A model generated the notes under the pieces. That model was not told the origin of the DNA. It saw nothing but the letters and a program-made list of their open reading frames with translations, and did no database searches. Shown piece after piece: positions 17,775 to 26,454 of a stretch of DNA of 64,000 bases. This stretch comes from Sphingomonas sp. PAMC26645 (GTDB lineage Bacteria; Pseudomonadota; Alphaproteobacteria; Sphingomonadales; Sphingomonadaceae), in the NCBI RefSeq assembly GCF_004795835.1, contig NZ_CP039249.1:620001-684000 (forward strand), in the 5' to 3' direction. How positions within the stretch are numbered: the stretch's first letter is position 1; each line of letters opens with the position of its first letter. The position numbers and the translations under genes are program-made.

Positions 17775-18659
17775 TCAGGCGGGACACAGGTCGGGCGATG
17801 CGGCGTGCGCGCGATCGCTGGCGTCGATGTCCGCGAGGTGATCGAGGAAATTGTTCAGTTCGGTGCGGCGGCGCGCTTCGTCGGCGAACTCGCGGTCGAC
17901 GCCGAGCGCCCATAGCAGCGAGCGGCGGTCGGGATCGTGGTGGAGCGCATCGAGCTGATCCGCGCGGTGCTCGACGTCGTCGGTCGTCTCCGCAAGCCCG
18001 GCTTCGACGATGTCCTCGGCCTGGCGGCGCAACGCCACCGCGATCTCGCCGAGCGCGAGTTCGGGGTGATATTGCACGCCCCAGAAAATCCCGCCGTCGT
18101 GGCGGATCTCGGCGGCCTGGATCGTCGTGACGGCGTTGCTCGCGAGCAGGGTCGCGTCGGCGGGAAGCGTCTCGACCTCGTCGCCGTGGATCGCGGGGGC
18201 GTCCCAGCTCGCCGCACGGCCGGCGAGCAGCGGGTGATCGCGGCCGGCGTCGGTCGGCGTGATGCGGCGGGCGATCCCGGCCTCCATCCGCTGCGGCATC
18301 TTGCGGACTTTCCCACCGGCGGCGGCGACCGCGAGCTGCAGCCCGGCACAGGATCCGAACGACGGCGTGCCCGATGCGAATACCGATCGCATGAAGGTCA
18401 ACTGGCGTCGGACCTCCGGGCTGTCGTCATAGACGTGGAGCGGCGATCCGGTGATGAACACCGCGTCGAACAGGCCCAGCGCGTTGGTCTCATAGACCTG
18501 CGCATCGTCGTCGGCGGGTGCGACGATCGTGATCTCGGCATCGGGACGGAGCTGACGAAGCGTCGACGCGGGGGTTTCGCCCGAGCTTTTTCCGGCATGG
18601 CGACGACGTGCCTCGCGCTCGTCCGCGGTCTCGCTTTCGGCAACCAGAAAATGCGGCAA
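17775..18659 (-). CDS. class I glutamine amidotransferase family protein
   Basis: Cytoplasmic protein of 294 residues with an N-terminal class I glutamine amidotransferase domain: nucleophile Cys104 in FGSCAGLQ and the His198-x-Glu200 pair in GVQYHPE. This completes the Cys-His-Glu triad. The last ~80 residues are charged and helical, beyond the catalytic domain. No synthetase partner gene is adjacent, so it resembles stand-alone GMP-synthase-like amidotransferases of unknown substrate. Confidence 0.85.
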   Translation of the reverse strand: MPHFLVAESETADEREARRRHAGKSSGETPASTLRQLRPDAEITIVAPADDDAQVYETNALGLFDAVFITGSPLHVYDDSPEVRRQLTFMRSVFASGTPSFGSCAGLQLAVAAAGGKVRKMPQRMEAGIARRITPTDAGRDHPLLAGRAASWDAPAIHGDEVETLPADATLLASNAVTTIQAAEIRHDGGIFWGVQYHPELALGEIAVALRRQAEDIVEAGLAETTDDVEHRADQLDALHHDPDRRSLLWALGVDREFADEARRRTELNNFLDHLADIDASDRAHAASPDLCPA

Positions 18660-18742
18660 ACCCGGTCCTCTCCCGTTTCGGTTCGAGCGACCTCAACGCG
18701 CTGGCACGCGTTTCGTCCGCCGCCGCCGCAAATTTTGCGCGC

Positions 18743-19819
18743 TCACATCTCCAGCGCGCGCTCGTAGCCGGTGAGTTCGAGATAGCCGCGACCGCCGCGG
18801 GTGCGAACGGCGCCCTCCCAATAGACCGGCAGGCCGCTGCGTCGGGCGTCGAGTTCCTGCGCGGCGAACATCGGCACGAGGCGCCAGCGCTGGATGCCGC
18901 CGGCGATACGGACGCTCAGTTCCTGCGAGACCGGGTAGAGCGCGCCGGTCGCCTTGCTCCGCCATGTCGTGAGCGGGCGGAAGGCGACGTCGTTGGGGCC
19001 GAACACCGTCATGCTGCCATCGGCGCGACGGAGCGAGCCGCCCGTCCAGACCGTACCGCCGCCCTTGCGCCGGATGCGGAACGCCATCAGCGCTGAGCCG
19101 TCGTCGAAATTGAGCCCGGTCCAGTCCCAGCCTTGCGCGGCGGGGGCGAGGTAGTTGGACGACCATTCGCGGTCCAGCCACGCCTCGCCGGTTACTGCGA
19201 CCGTTCCGCCGCCTTTGCGGACGCGGCCCGTCACGCGGAGATGCGGCACCGAGTAATAATAGCTCGCTTCCTCGGGGCGGGGTCCCTTGCGGCTATAACC
19301 TCCGATTCCTTGCGGCAGAGGAGGCTGGGTCGGCTGGAAGTCGAGCGCGAGGCCGAAGCCCTCCGCGTTTACATGCGTCGTCCAGCGGCCATTGCCTGCA
19401 CGGCGCAACCGCCAGTCACGGATCGCGACGTCGGCATCGCCCGTCCGCGCCTGCGCGAGACCGAAGCCCTGGCGTGCCGCCTGCTCGCCGTGGAGCAGCT
19501 TGCCCGTGGTCGGATCGGACAGCGCGGCGTGCGCGAACAGGACCTGGCGTGCGGCGAACCGGCTCGGGTTGCGCGGATCGACCGGCGGGCGCGTGCGGAA
19601 GAACGTCACTTGGAATCCGAGATCCTTGCCATCCTCGGTCCGCAACCAGCCGGTGACGTACCACCATTCGGTGCGGAACGCCGAGTGCGCGCCGTGATCC
19701 GCGGGGAAACGCAAGCTGATCCCCGGCCGCACGACCGGATAGGGGCTGGGCGGCGTGGCGGCGGGCGCGGCGACTCCGATCGCGGCGATCCAGCCGAGCA
19801 GGGCCCAAGGTCGCAGCAT
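18743..19819 (-). CDS. AttH/CrtC-type lipocalin-like secreted protein
   Basis: Exported protein of 358 residues with a signal peptide (MLRPWALLGWIAAIGVAAPAA). The family's double lipocalin-like fold is marked by HSAFRTEWWYVTGWL, the LDREWSS segment and WDWTGLNFDDGSALMAF. Members include AttH and are annotated as predicted secreted hydrolases or carotenoid-hydratase-like proteins. Its ATG overlaps the permease stop by one base (TGATG), so it is translationally coupled to the ABC operon. I infer it is the periplasmic partner of the transporter. Confidence 0.85.
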   Translation of the reverse strand: MLRPWALLGWIAAIGVAAPAATPPSPYPVVRPGISLRFPADHGAHSAFRTEWWYVTGWLRTEDGKDLGFQVTFFRTRPPVDPRNPSRFAARQVLFAHAALSDPTTGKLLHGEQAARQGFGLAQARTGDADVAIRDWRLRRAGNGRWTTHVNAEGFGLALDFQPTQPPLPQGIGGYSRKGPRPEEASYYYSVPHLRVTGRVRKGGGTVAVTGEAWLDREWSSNYLAPAAQGWDWTGLNFDDGSALMAFRIRRKGGGTVWTGGSLRRADGSMTVFGPNDVAFRPLTTWRSKATGALYPVSQELSVRIAGGIQRWRLVPMFAAQELDARRSGLPVYWEGAVRTRGGRGYLELTGYERALEM

Positions 19820-22365
19820 CACCAATCCTCCCGCACCGACTGTACCGCGCTCTTCGCCGTCGCGCGCCGCCCCGCCAGCATCGCGGTCGCCGCCGCAGCA
19901 CCCGTCAGCGCGGTCGCGACGCCGATCAGCGTACCGAGCGGGATGCGGGTGGTCATCGTCCAGTTGAACGACTGCGGGTTGATGACGTGGATCAGCACTT
20001 GCGACAGGACCAGGCCGAGCCCGATCCCCGCGAGCGCGCCGGTGAGGCCGACGATCGCGCCCTCGGTGGCGAGCATCCTGGTGAGCTGGCCGCGGGTGAG
20101 GCCGAGATGCCGCAACATCCCGAACTCGCGTTCGCGTGCGATCGTCTGCGCCGACATCGTTGCCGCCACGCCCGCCAGCCCGACCAGGATCGCCACCGCC
20201 TCCAGCAGATAGGTGACCGCGAAACTGCGATCGAACAGCGTCAGCGCGAGCTTGCGCAGCGTCGCCGGCTGGCCGACCTCGACCTGGGGGCGCAGGTCGG
20301 CGGGCAGGCGATCTGTCATCGCGCGCGCGACCTTGGCCGGATCCGCACCGGGCAGGATCGTCGCGGAAATCTCGTCGCGGCGATCGTCGCCCGTCAGGCG
20401 CTGGTAGTCGCCCTCGTCGATCAGCACCGCGCCCGCCTGGCGTCCGTAGTCGCGCCATATGCCGGCGACCGTGAACTGCGTGCGACCGGCGATCGGCAGC
20501 GTGATGCGCTCGCCCGTATCCCAGCCGTACAGGCGGTGTGCGGGCTCGGAGACCCAGATCGGCAGCGCATCCTTCGGCACCGGCGGTCCGCGATCGATCA
20601 GCACCAGCAACGGATCGCGGCCACCGCGCTCGGGTCGCGCGATCAGGCTGATGGGTGGCCGATCCGCGGCGATGGTCAGCGGGATCTGGCGGCTGAAGGC
20701 GAGGCGGGCGATACCCGGCGTGCCTGCGATACGCGTGCGGGTCGCCGGATCGAACGTCGCGCCAGCGGTGGTGCGCAGATACAGGTCCGCGCCGAGCACC
20801 TGGTTGAGCCACTCGTCGACCGCGCCGCGGAAGCTGGTCACCATCGTCGCCATCGCGATCATCAGCGCGGTCGAGGCGACGATCCCGCACAATGCGGTCG
20901 CCGCCTCGCCGGGCGCTCCGTGGAGATGGCGGACCGCGAGCAGCCCGGGCACGCTGCCCCGCGTCCGCCTTGCCAGCGGGGTCAGCAGCGTGCGCGCGAA
21001 CCACGGCACGCCCGCGACGCCGCCCGCGAGCATCAGCGCCATCCCCAGGAAACCGAACAGCGGCAGCCCGGCGATCGCTGGTAGCAGCGACGCTGCACCG
21101 CCTGCGACGAGCAACGCGGCGGCGGGCCACCATGCGACCGGCCGCCGCGGATCGAGTACGTCGCCGGCGTTCTTGAGTGCGGCGGCAGGTGCAGCCCGCG
21201 CTGCAACGCGCGCCGGCAACGCACTGCCCAGGATCGCCGCGAGCAGGCCGAGCGCGAAGAACCCGATCGCGGCGCCGGGCTGGATCACGACGCGCGCGGT
21301 GCTGCCACCGAAATAGCCCGCACCGAGGTCGCCGCCGAACCAGTGGAGTGCCGCCCATGCCAGGCCGTATCCTGCCGCCAATCCCGCCGCGGCGCCGACC
21401 AGTCCGATCGCGAGCCCCTCGATCACGACCGCGGCGATGATCCCGGCGCGCGGCATGCCCAATGTCCGGAGCAGGGCGAACGCGCGTTGCCGCCGCACCA
21501 CCGATAGCGACTGCGCCGAATAGACGAGGAAACCGCCGGTCAGCAGCGCGACCAGCGCCAGCATGTCGAGATTGACGCGGTACGCGCGCGACAGGGCATC
21601 GCCTTGCGCGTTCTGCGTCTCGGTGGTCGACAGGATCGCATCCGCGGGCAGGATCGCGCGCAACGCCGGCTCCGCGATCGCGCGATCCGATAGCGCCAGG
21701 TCGAGCCGATCGATCCGCCCAAGACGCCCGAACCGCCACTGTGCCGCGGCGATATCCATGACGCCGACCGCGGTCGAATCGTCCGTCGCCGGCAGCGTGC
21801 CTGCAACCCGCAGCGGCACCGACCGGCCATTGGCGACGACGACCACTTGCGTCCCAATCTTGGCGCCGACCTGGGTCAGCGCCGCGCGGGACAGGAACAG
21901 CGCGGACTCGTCGAACGCCGTATCGTTGCCGGTATCGGGACCACGCGGGCGGATGCCGATCAGCGACGGCGTGACCGTAGCCGCCCGGATCACGTCGACG
22001 CCCAGCAGGGTCAGGCGCGCCTTGCCGATCCGTGCATCGAGGCGCAGCACCGGGCTGGCATCGCCGACGCCATCGGCACGCGCGACGCGGGGATAGAGGC
22101 GTTCGTCGAAGCCGAGCGGGCTGGTCGCGCGGACCGACAGTTCGGCGGCTCCGCTGACGCCGCGCATGGCGCCATCGAACGACGCCAGCGCCGAACCGTT
22201 GACGAGATGCACCGCAAAGCCGAGCGCCACGCCGACCGCGATCGCGACCGCCGTCAACAGGAAGCGGGCAGGGTGGAACCGCCACTCGCCCGCGATCAGC
22301 CAGCCGAGTCCGAGACGTCCCGACCAGAGCCCGGACCCGGACTTCAGGCCTATCTCAGGCGCCAC
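19819..22365 (-). CDS. FtsX-like ABC transporter permease (duplicated type)
   Basis: Large inner-membrane permease of 848 residues in the MacB/LolC FtsX superfamily. It has a transmembrane segment near residues 33-55, a periplasmic domain, a membrane block around 255-420, a second periplasmic domain and a C-terminal FtsX membrane block (~720-835, containing QTIAREREFGMLRHLGLTRGQL). The duplicated layout fits the large single-chain permeases partnered with LolD-like ATPases. It overlaps the ATPase gene by 11 nt and the AttH gene by one base. Likely role: extraction or export of an envelope lipid or hydrophobic compound. Confidence 0.9.
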   Translation of the reverse strand: MAPEIGLKSGSGLWSGRLGLGWLIAGEWRFHPARFLLTAVAIAVGVALGFAVHLVNGSALASFDGAMRGVSGAAELSVRATSPLGFDERLYPRVARADGVGDASPVLRLDARIGKARLTLLGVDVIRAATVTPSLIGIRPRGPDTGNDTAFDESALFLSRAALTQVGAKIGTQVVVVANGRSVPLRVAGTLPATDDSTAVGVMDIAAAQWRFGRLGRIDRLDLALSDRAIAEPALRAILPADAILSTTETQNAQGDALSRAYRVNLDMLALVALLTGGFLVYSAQSLSVVRRQRAFALLRTLGMPRAGIIAAVVIEGLAIGLVGAAAGLAAGYGLAWAALHWFGGDLGAGYFGGSTARVVIQPGAAIGFFALGLLAAILGSALPARVAARAAPAAALKNAGDVLDPRRPVAWWPAAALLVAGGAASLLPAIAGLPLFGFLGMALMLAGGVAGVPWFARTLLTPLARRTRGSVPGLLAVRHLHGAPGEAATALCGIVASTALMIAMATMVTSFRGAVDEWLNQVLGADLYLRTTAGATFDPATRTRIAGTPGIARLAFSRQIPLTIAADRPPISLIARPERGGRDPLLVLIDRGPPVPKDALPIWVSEPAHRLYGWDTGERITLPIAGRTQFTVAGIWRDYGRQAGAVLIDEGDYQRLTGDDRRDEISATILPGADPAKVARAMTDRLPADLRPQVEVGQPATLRKLALTLFDRSFAVTYLLEAVAILVGLAGVAATMSAQTIAREREFGMLRHLGLTRGQLTRMLATEGAIVGLTGALAGIGLGLVLSQVLIHVINPQSFNWTMTTRIPLGTLIGVATALTGAAAATAMLAGRRATAKSAVQSVREDW

Positions 22366-23041
22366 GCCGCTCCACCAGTCCTTCGGCGCCCAGCGTCAGC
22401 ACGCGGTCGGCGATCGCCGCGCTCGCGTCCGAATGCGTCACCATCACGCCCGCCGCGCCATTGCCGCGCACCGCGTCGGCGAACAGCGACAGCACGCGCG
22501 CCGCGGTCTCCGGATCGAGGTTGCCGGTCGGCTCGTCCGCGAGGATCAGCGCGGGGCGGTGGACGAGCGCACGGGCTATCGCCACGCGCTGCAACTCGCC
22601 CCCCGACAGATCCCGCGCATAGCCGTCGCCGCGACCGTCCAGGCCGACTGCATCGAGCATCTCTTCGGCGCGCGTCGATGCCGCGACGTTGTCCGGCGAG
22701 ACGAGCGCCAACGGTAGCGCGACGTTCTGGCGCAGCGTCAGATAGGGGAGGATGTGGAAGGCCTGGAAGACGAAGCCGATCCGCTCACGCCGCAACCGGG
22801 TCCGCGCGGTTTCGTCGAGCGTGCCGAGGTCGATGCCGTCGATCGCCACGCTGCCCTCGTCCGCCTCGTCCAGGCCGGCGAGGATATTCAGCAGAGTCGA
22901 TTTGCCGACCCCCGATTCGCCGATGATCGCGACCAGTTCGCCCGCGCCGACCTCCAGATCCAGATGCCGGAACAACCGCCGCGGCCCCGGTACCGACTTA
23001 CCGAGCGCACGGACCGCGAGAAGGGGAGGGGCGTCAGGCAT
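22355..23041 (-). CDS. LolD-like ABC transporter ATP-binding protein
   Basis: ATPase of 228 residues with Walker A GESGVGKST, signature LSGGELQRVAIARAL, Walker B LILADEPTGNLD and the switch His in VMVTHSD. These are the markers of the MacB/LolD ATPase group. I chose ATG 23041 (MPDAPPLLAV) because it aligns with the usual length of the family; an in-frame ATG at 23086 adds 15 atypical residues. First gene of the ATPase, permease, AttH operon. Confidence 0.92.
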   Translation of the reverse strand: MPDAPPLLAVRALGKSVPGPRRLFRHLDLEVGAGELVAIIGESGVGKSTLLNILAGLDEADEGSVAIDGIDLGTLDETARTRLRRERIGFVFQAFHILPYLTLRQNVALPLALVSPDNVAASTRAEEMLDAVGLDGRGDGYARDLSGGELQRVAIARALVHRPALILADEPTGNLDPETAARVLSLFADAVRGNGAAGVMVTHSDASAAIADRVLTLGAEGLVERRGA

Positions 23042-23104
23042 ATCAAGTCCGTGCAATAGCTTGGGTGGCGCCGCAAGCACCGACATCGCTGGATATGCGG
23101 TAGA

Positions 23105-25312
23105 TCAGTAACCCGGTCGATAGGTTCGTTCGACGTGCCCCGCGAGTTCGTCGGGATGGAAATAGACCGGCCGCAACCGTCCCTCGGCGTAGCGCGATAC
23201 CTGGTCGGCGAAATGCGGCGATCGGACGTCGCCGCTCTGGCCGCCGGCCATGACCGCCATCGCCTTCACCCGCGCGCCGAACTCGACCACCGCGACGAAG
23301 CTGTTGCCGCTGGTGCCGTAATAGCGCTTCGTCCCCGGCCACGGCTTCGCGCCGAACGACGCGAGGCTGCCCCACTGCGCCGAGGTGAACGGCACAGGGG
23401 TCGAGGCGCGGCTGTCGTCGAAATGCGGTGCGATCGAATCGTCGAGCCGCTGGAAGCGGTTGATGTCCTTCCACGGCGTCCGCCAGTCGCCGAAATCCTG
23501 CTTGAGCCGGGCGACGGCCGTGCTCAGCGCGGCGAGCTTCGCATCCGGGCCGACCCGCTTGGCGATATAGTCGGGGACGTTCAGCCTCTCCGCCTGCGCG
23601 AAGCTGCCGACCTCGCGCCACAATTGGTCGCCCCAGAAGACCGCGAGGCTGGTCGCGGTGGAATCATAGGCCCAGCGATGGTCCCAGCCCTTGAGCAGCG
23701 CGATCGGTGCGGCAAGCGCGGCGCGACGCGGATCGCTGGCGGGAAGTGCGTCCCATGCCGCGACCAGTCCGGGCAGCAATCGCGCAAAGGCGGGGAGATA
23801 GGGATCGAACGCGGCGGCTCGCAGCGTGTCGGGTGTCCAGCCGGTCTTCCCCGTCAGCAACAGGTCGGCATGGACGCCGCGCGCATTGCCGCCGACCTGG
23901 TCCATGTAGCGCGGATAATCCGCCGCCTTGGGGCTGTCCGGCCCCGCCGCGCTCCACGGCCAGTCGTTGGTGTTGTGCGCCCACCCTATGCGCGGGTTGA
24001 GCACGCTCGGCAGGCTGGGGAGCGTATGCAGGCCACGCCAGTCGGTCGCGGGGTCGCTGCCGTCGACCGGGCGGGTATAGTCGAAGCGATCGTCGCGAAC
24101 CGGCATGAACTGCGGCATCAGGAACGCGATCTCGCCCTTGCTGTCGGCGAACAGCGTGTCGTTCGACGAATTCGCCTTCAACGCCGCGACCTTCATGTAG
24201 CCCGCGAGATCGGTCGCCTTGGTCCGCAGATAGCTTTGCTCGAGCGCGGGCACCGGGCGCCACATCAGCGCGGTGGCGATCCATTTGCCGGCCTTGGAGG
24301 CGACGATCGGGCCGTGATGCGTGCGATAGGTGGTGAAGCTGCGCTCGGCCATCGTCCCATCGGGCTGGCGGACTCGCAGCGTAACAGTGCGTGCGATGAC
24401 CGGCCGGCTGGCCGTTCCGTAGCGATAGGCATAGCTGCCGCCACGCCGCGTGACCCGTTCGGCGAACTCGTCGACGTTGTCGACCGTCGCCGAGGTGTGC
24501 ATCCACCCGGCCTTCGGATTGAAGCCCTGGTAGACGAAGAACTGGCCCCAGGTGCTGGCGCCATATGCGTTCAGCCCCTCGTCGCTAGTCATCTGCGCCT
24601 CGGACCGGAAATAGAAGCTGGTGTGCGGATTGATGAGCAGCAGCGCGTGACCGTTCGCGGTCAGCCGGGGCGCGATGGCGATGCCGTTGGAGCCGGACGG
24701 CTCGCGCGGGATCATCCCCAGTTCCTCCGGCGTCGGCGGGGTCGGCTGGCCGTAGAAGGTCTTCAGGTCGCTGAGAGAGATCCGCTCGATATCGCCGCCG
24801 ATGCTGCCTTCGGTGAAGCTGAGCGCCATCCACGGCTCGAACCGGGTCAGCACGCGGGGCTTTGTCTGCGGGTGCGTCGCGAGATAATAGTTCAGACCAT
24901 CCGCCCAGGCCTGCATCAGCGTGCGCAACCATGGCGGGCTGGCAGCATAGTCCGCCTTCAGCGTGGGCGGATCGACGAACAGCCGCTGGCGAAGATCCGC
25001 CCAGATCGCGTCCTCTCCTACGTCAGCGCCGGCCGCCTCGGCGGTCCGGCCGAGCGCGGTCAGGTAATTCGCCTCGATGCGCGGGAAATCGTCCTCCGCC
25101 TGTGCATAGATCATTCCGAACACCGCATCGGCATCCGACCGACCCTTGATATGCGGGATGCCCCAGTCGTCGCGGGTGATCGTCACGCGCTTGGCCTGCG
25201 CCTGCCACCGCTGCATGTCGGGGGGCGCCGAAACGGGGGTGGCCGAGGAAGGGGCGGCCAGCAGCAGGGCCGACAGGATCAACGGGTGACGCGCGCGCCG
25301 AGGGATTGCCAT
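23105..25312 (-). CDS. penicillin acylase / acyl-homoserine lactone acylase family protein
   Basis: Periplasmic Ntn-hydrolase precursor of 735 residues. Signal peptide MAIPRRARHPLILSALLLAA; alpha subunit with DDWGIPHIKGRSDADAVFGM; then EPSGSN, where Ser208 becomes the N-terminal nucleophile after self-cleavage in this family. The catalytic Asn region lies in WAHNTNDWPW. Members hydrolyse penicillins, cephalosporins, aculeacin or acyl-homoserine lactones; the substrate cannot be read off. Start choice: ATG 25312 gives a clean signal peptide, while ATG 25348 adds 12 residues. It lies 64 bp upstream of the ABC operon on the same strand and may be co-transcribed. Confidence 0.9.
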   Translation of the reverse strand: MAIPRRARHPLILSALLLAAPSSATPVSAPPDMQRWQAQAKRVTITRDDWGIPHIKGRSDADAVFGMIYAQAEDDFPRIEANYLTALGRTAEAAGADVGEDAIWADLRQRLFVDPPTLKADYAASPPWLRTLMQAWADGLNYYLATHPQTKPRVLTRFEPWMALSFTEGSIGGDIERISLSDLKTFYGQPTPPTPEELGMIPREPSGSNGIAIAPRLTANGHALLLINPHTSFYFRSEAQMTSDEGLNAYGASTWGQFFVYQGFNPKAGWMHTSATVDNVDEFAERVTRRGGSYAYRYGTASRPVIARTVTLRVRQPDGTMAERSFTTYRTHHGPIVASKAGKWIATALMWRPVPALEQSYLRTKATDLAGYMKVAALKANSSNDTLFADSKGEIAFLMPQFMPVRDDRFDYTRPVDGSDPATDWRGLHTLPSLPSVLNPRIGWAHNTNDWPWSAAGPDSPKAADYPRYMDQVGGNARGVHADLLLTGKTGWTPDTLRAAAFDPYLPAFARLLPGLVAAWDALPASDPRRAALAAPIALLKGWDHRWAYDSTATSLAVFWGDQLWREVGSFAQAERLNVPDYIAKRVGPDAKLAALSTAVARLKQDFGDWRTPWKDINRFQRLDDSIAPHFDDSRASTPVPFTSAQWGSLASFGAKPWPGTKRYYGTSGNSFVAVVEFGARVKAMAVMAGGQSGDVRSPHFADQVSRYAEGRLRPVYFHPDELAGHVERTYRPGY

Positions 25313-25412
25313 GCACCGAGCGTAAGGCGACCGCATGAGAAACGCCATGCGTAGTGACGGTGATTAAGATGGTGGATCAAAAGGCTGAGGCTCCGTCGCC
25401 TCGCGCTGGACC

Positions 25413-25432
25413 GCTGTTTTCCTGAGAAAACT
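25413..25432 (-). terminator. possible tRNA-Gly terminator hairpin
   Basis: Imperfect inverted repeat CTGTTTTC-CTGA-GAAAACTG directly after the tRNA 3' end, one mismatch in eight pairs. On the tRNA strand the stem contains a U-rich side. The U tract after the stem is not clear. Confidence 0.35.
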
Positions 25433-25506
25433 GGAGCGGGCGAAGGGATTCGAACCCTCGACCCCAACCTTGGCAAGGTTGTGCTCTACCCCTGAGCTAC
25501 GCCCGC
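25432..25506 (-). tRNA. tRNA-Gly (GCC anticodon)
   Basis: Full cloverleaf on the reverse strand: acceptor GCGGGCG pairs with CGCCCGC, D-arm AGCTCAGGGGTAGAGC, anticodon stem and loop AACCTTGCCAAGGTT with anticodon GCC, T-arm GAGGGTTCGAATCCCTT, discriminator U and encoded CCA. Confidence 0.98.
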
Positions 25507-25652
25507 TCTGGCGCCTATGTCTCCGGTCTGAAGCGACACGGTGACTGGGTGAGGCGCGCTGTTAGCCCGGTGTTTCGGGGACGGCAAGCGCCTTTTCGAC
25601 TTTCGCGTGAAATTCGATGCAAACGAGATTCCGCTTGGCGACTCTGGCACTA

Positions 25653-25667
25653 GAACATTACAAGAAC
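25653..25667 (+). promoter_or_regulatory. LexA (SOS) box of the imuA operon
   Basis: GAAC-ATTACAA-GAAC is an exact match to the alphaproteobacterial LexA site GAAC-N7-GAAC. It ends four bases before the GTG start of imuA, so LexA would block transcription of the whole mutagenesis cassette until DNA damage. Confidence 0.9.
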
Positions 25668-25671
25668 AATT

Positions 25672-26454
25672 GTGAACGAGTCGCTTGCCTTGATAGCCCG
25701 CCTGAAGCGGATTGCCACGACGGGGATGCCGACTCAGGGTGATGGCCGTGCGGACGATGCGTGGCTGACGCAGGGGATGGCGAAGGCGCAACTCCACGAG
25801 ATTTTCGCGACGGTCGACGATTCGGCGAGTGGCGCGGGGTTTGCGATCGCTTCGGTGTTGGCGGCAAAGGCGGCGCCGGTGATGTGGCTGCGCACCGAGG
25901 CGAGCGAGCGGCAGGGCGGGCGGCTGCACGCGACCGGGCTGGTCGAGATGGGGCTCGACGTGACGTCGCTGGTGCTGGGGCTGGTCGAGGACGAGGCGAG
26001 CTTGCTGCGGGCTGCCGCCGATGCCGCGCGGTGCCACGGGTTGGGTACGTTGCTGATCGAATCCTGGGGCCGCGCACCGGGGATCGACCTGACTGCGACG
26101 CGGCGGCTGATGCTGGCGGCCGAAGCCTCGGGCGTCACCATTCTCAGCCTGCGCATCGGTGCCGAACCGGTGCCGAGTGCGGCTGCATCGCGCTGGCAGG
26201 TTGCCGCATGTCGCTCGCGACCGCTGGAAGCCGACGCACCGGGCAAACCTGCCTTCGACATCGAATTGCTGCGTCGACGCGGAGGCCAGGCAGGGCTTCG
26301 CTGGCGTGTGGAGTGGGACCGTGACGCGCATATCTTCGACCAAACCGCCTTCGCCTCTGACGATTCCGCGGCGTTACCTGGCGCTGGTGTTTCCGTGGCT
26401 GCCGATCGAGCGGCTGCGGACGATGCGGCCGCATTTGTTCGTCGGACGGGCTGA
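25672..26454 (+). CDS. imuA: ImuA-family SOS mutagenesis protein
   Basis: RecA-fold accessory protein of 260 residues starting at GTG, right after the SOS box. The ImuA/SulA-like pattern includes AQLHEIFATVDDSASGAGFAI, where RecA would have a nucleotide loop, and the strand GLGTLLIESWG. In characterised systems ImuA works with ImuB and DnaE2/ImuC in translesion synthesis. The GTG is very close to the LexA box, so the transcript may have little leader. Its 3' end overlaps imuB by 134 nt, unusually long. Confidence 0.88.
   Translation: MNESLALIARLKRIATTGMPTQGDGRADDAWLTQGMAKAQLHEIFATVDDSASGAGFAIASVLAAKAAPVMWLRTEASERQGGRLHATGLVEMGLDVTSLVLGLVEDEASLLRAAADAARCHGLGTLLIESWGRAPGIDLTATRRLMLAAEASGVTILSLRIGAEPVPSAAASRWQVAACRSRPLEADAPGKPAFDIELLRRRGGQAGLRWRVEWDRDAHIFDQTAFASDDSAALPGAGVSVAADRAAADDAAAFVRRTG

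Noticed and set aside
18743..22285. Apparent 1180-residue fusion ending in the AttH protein
   Set aside because: The upstream part is an out-of-frame shadow of the FtsX permease; AttH has its own start and signal peptide at 19819.
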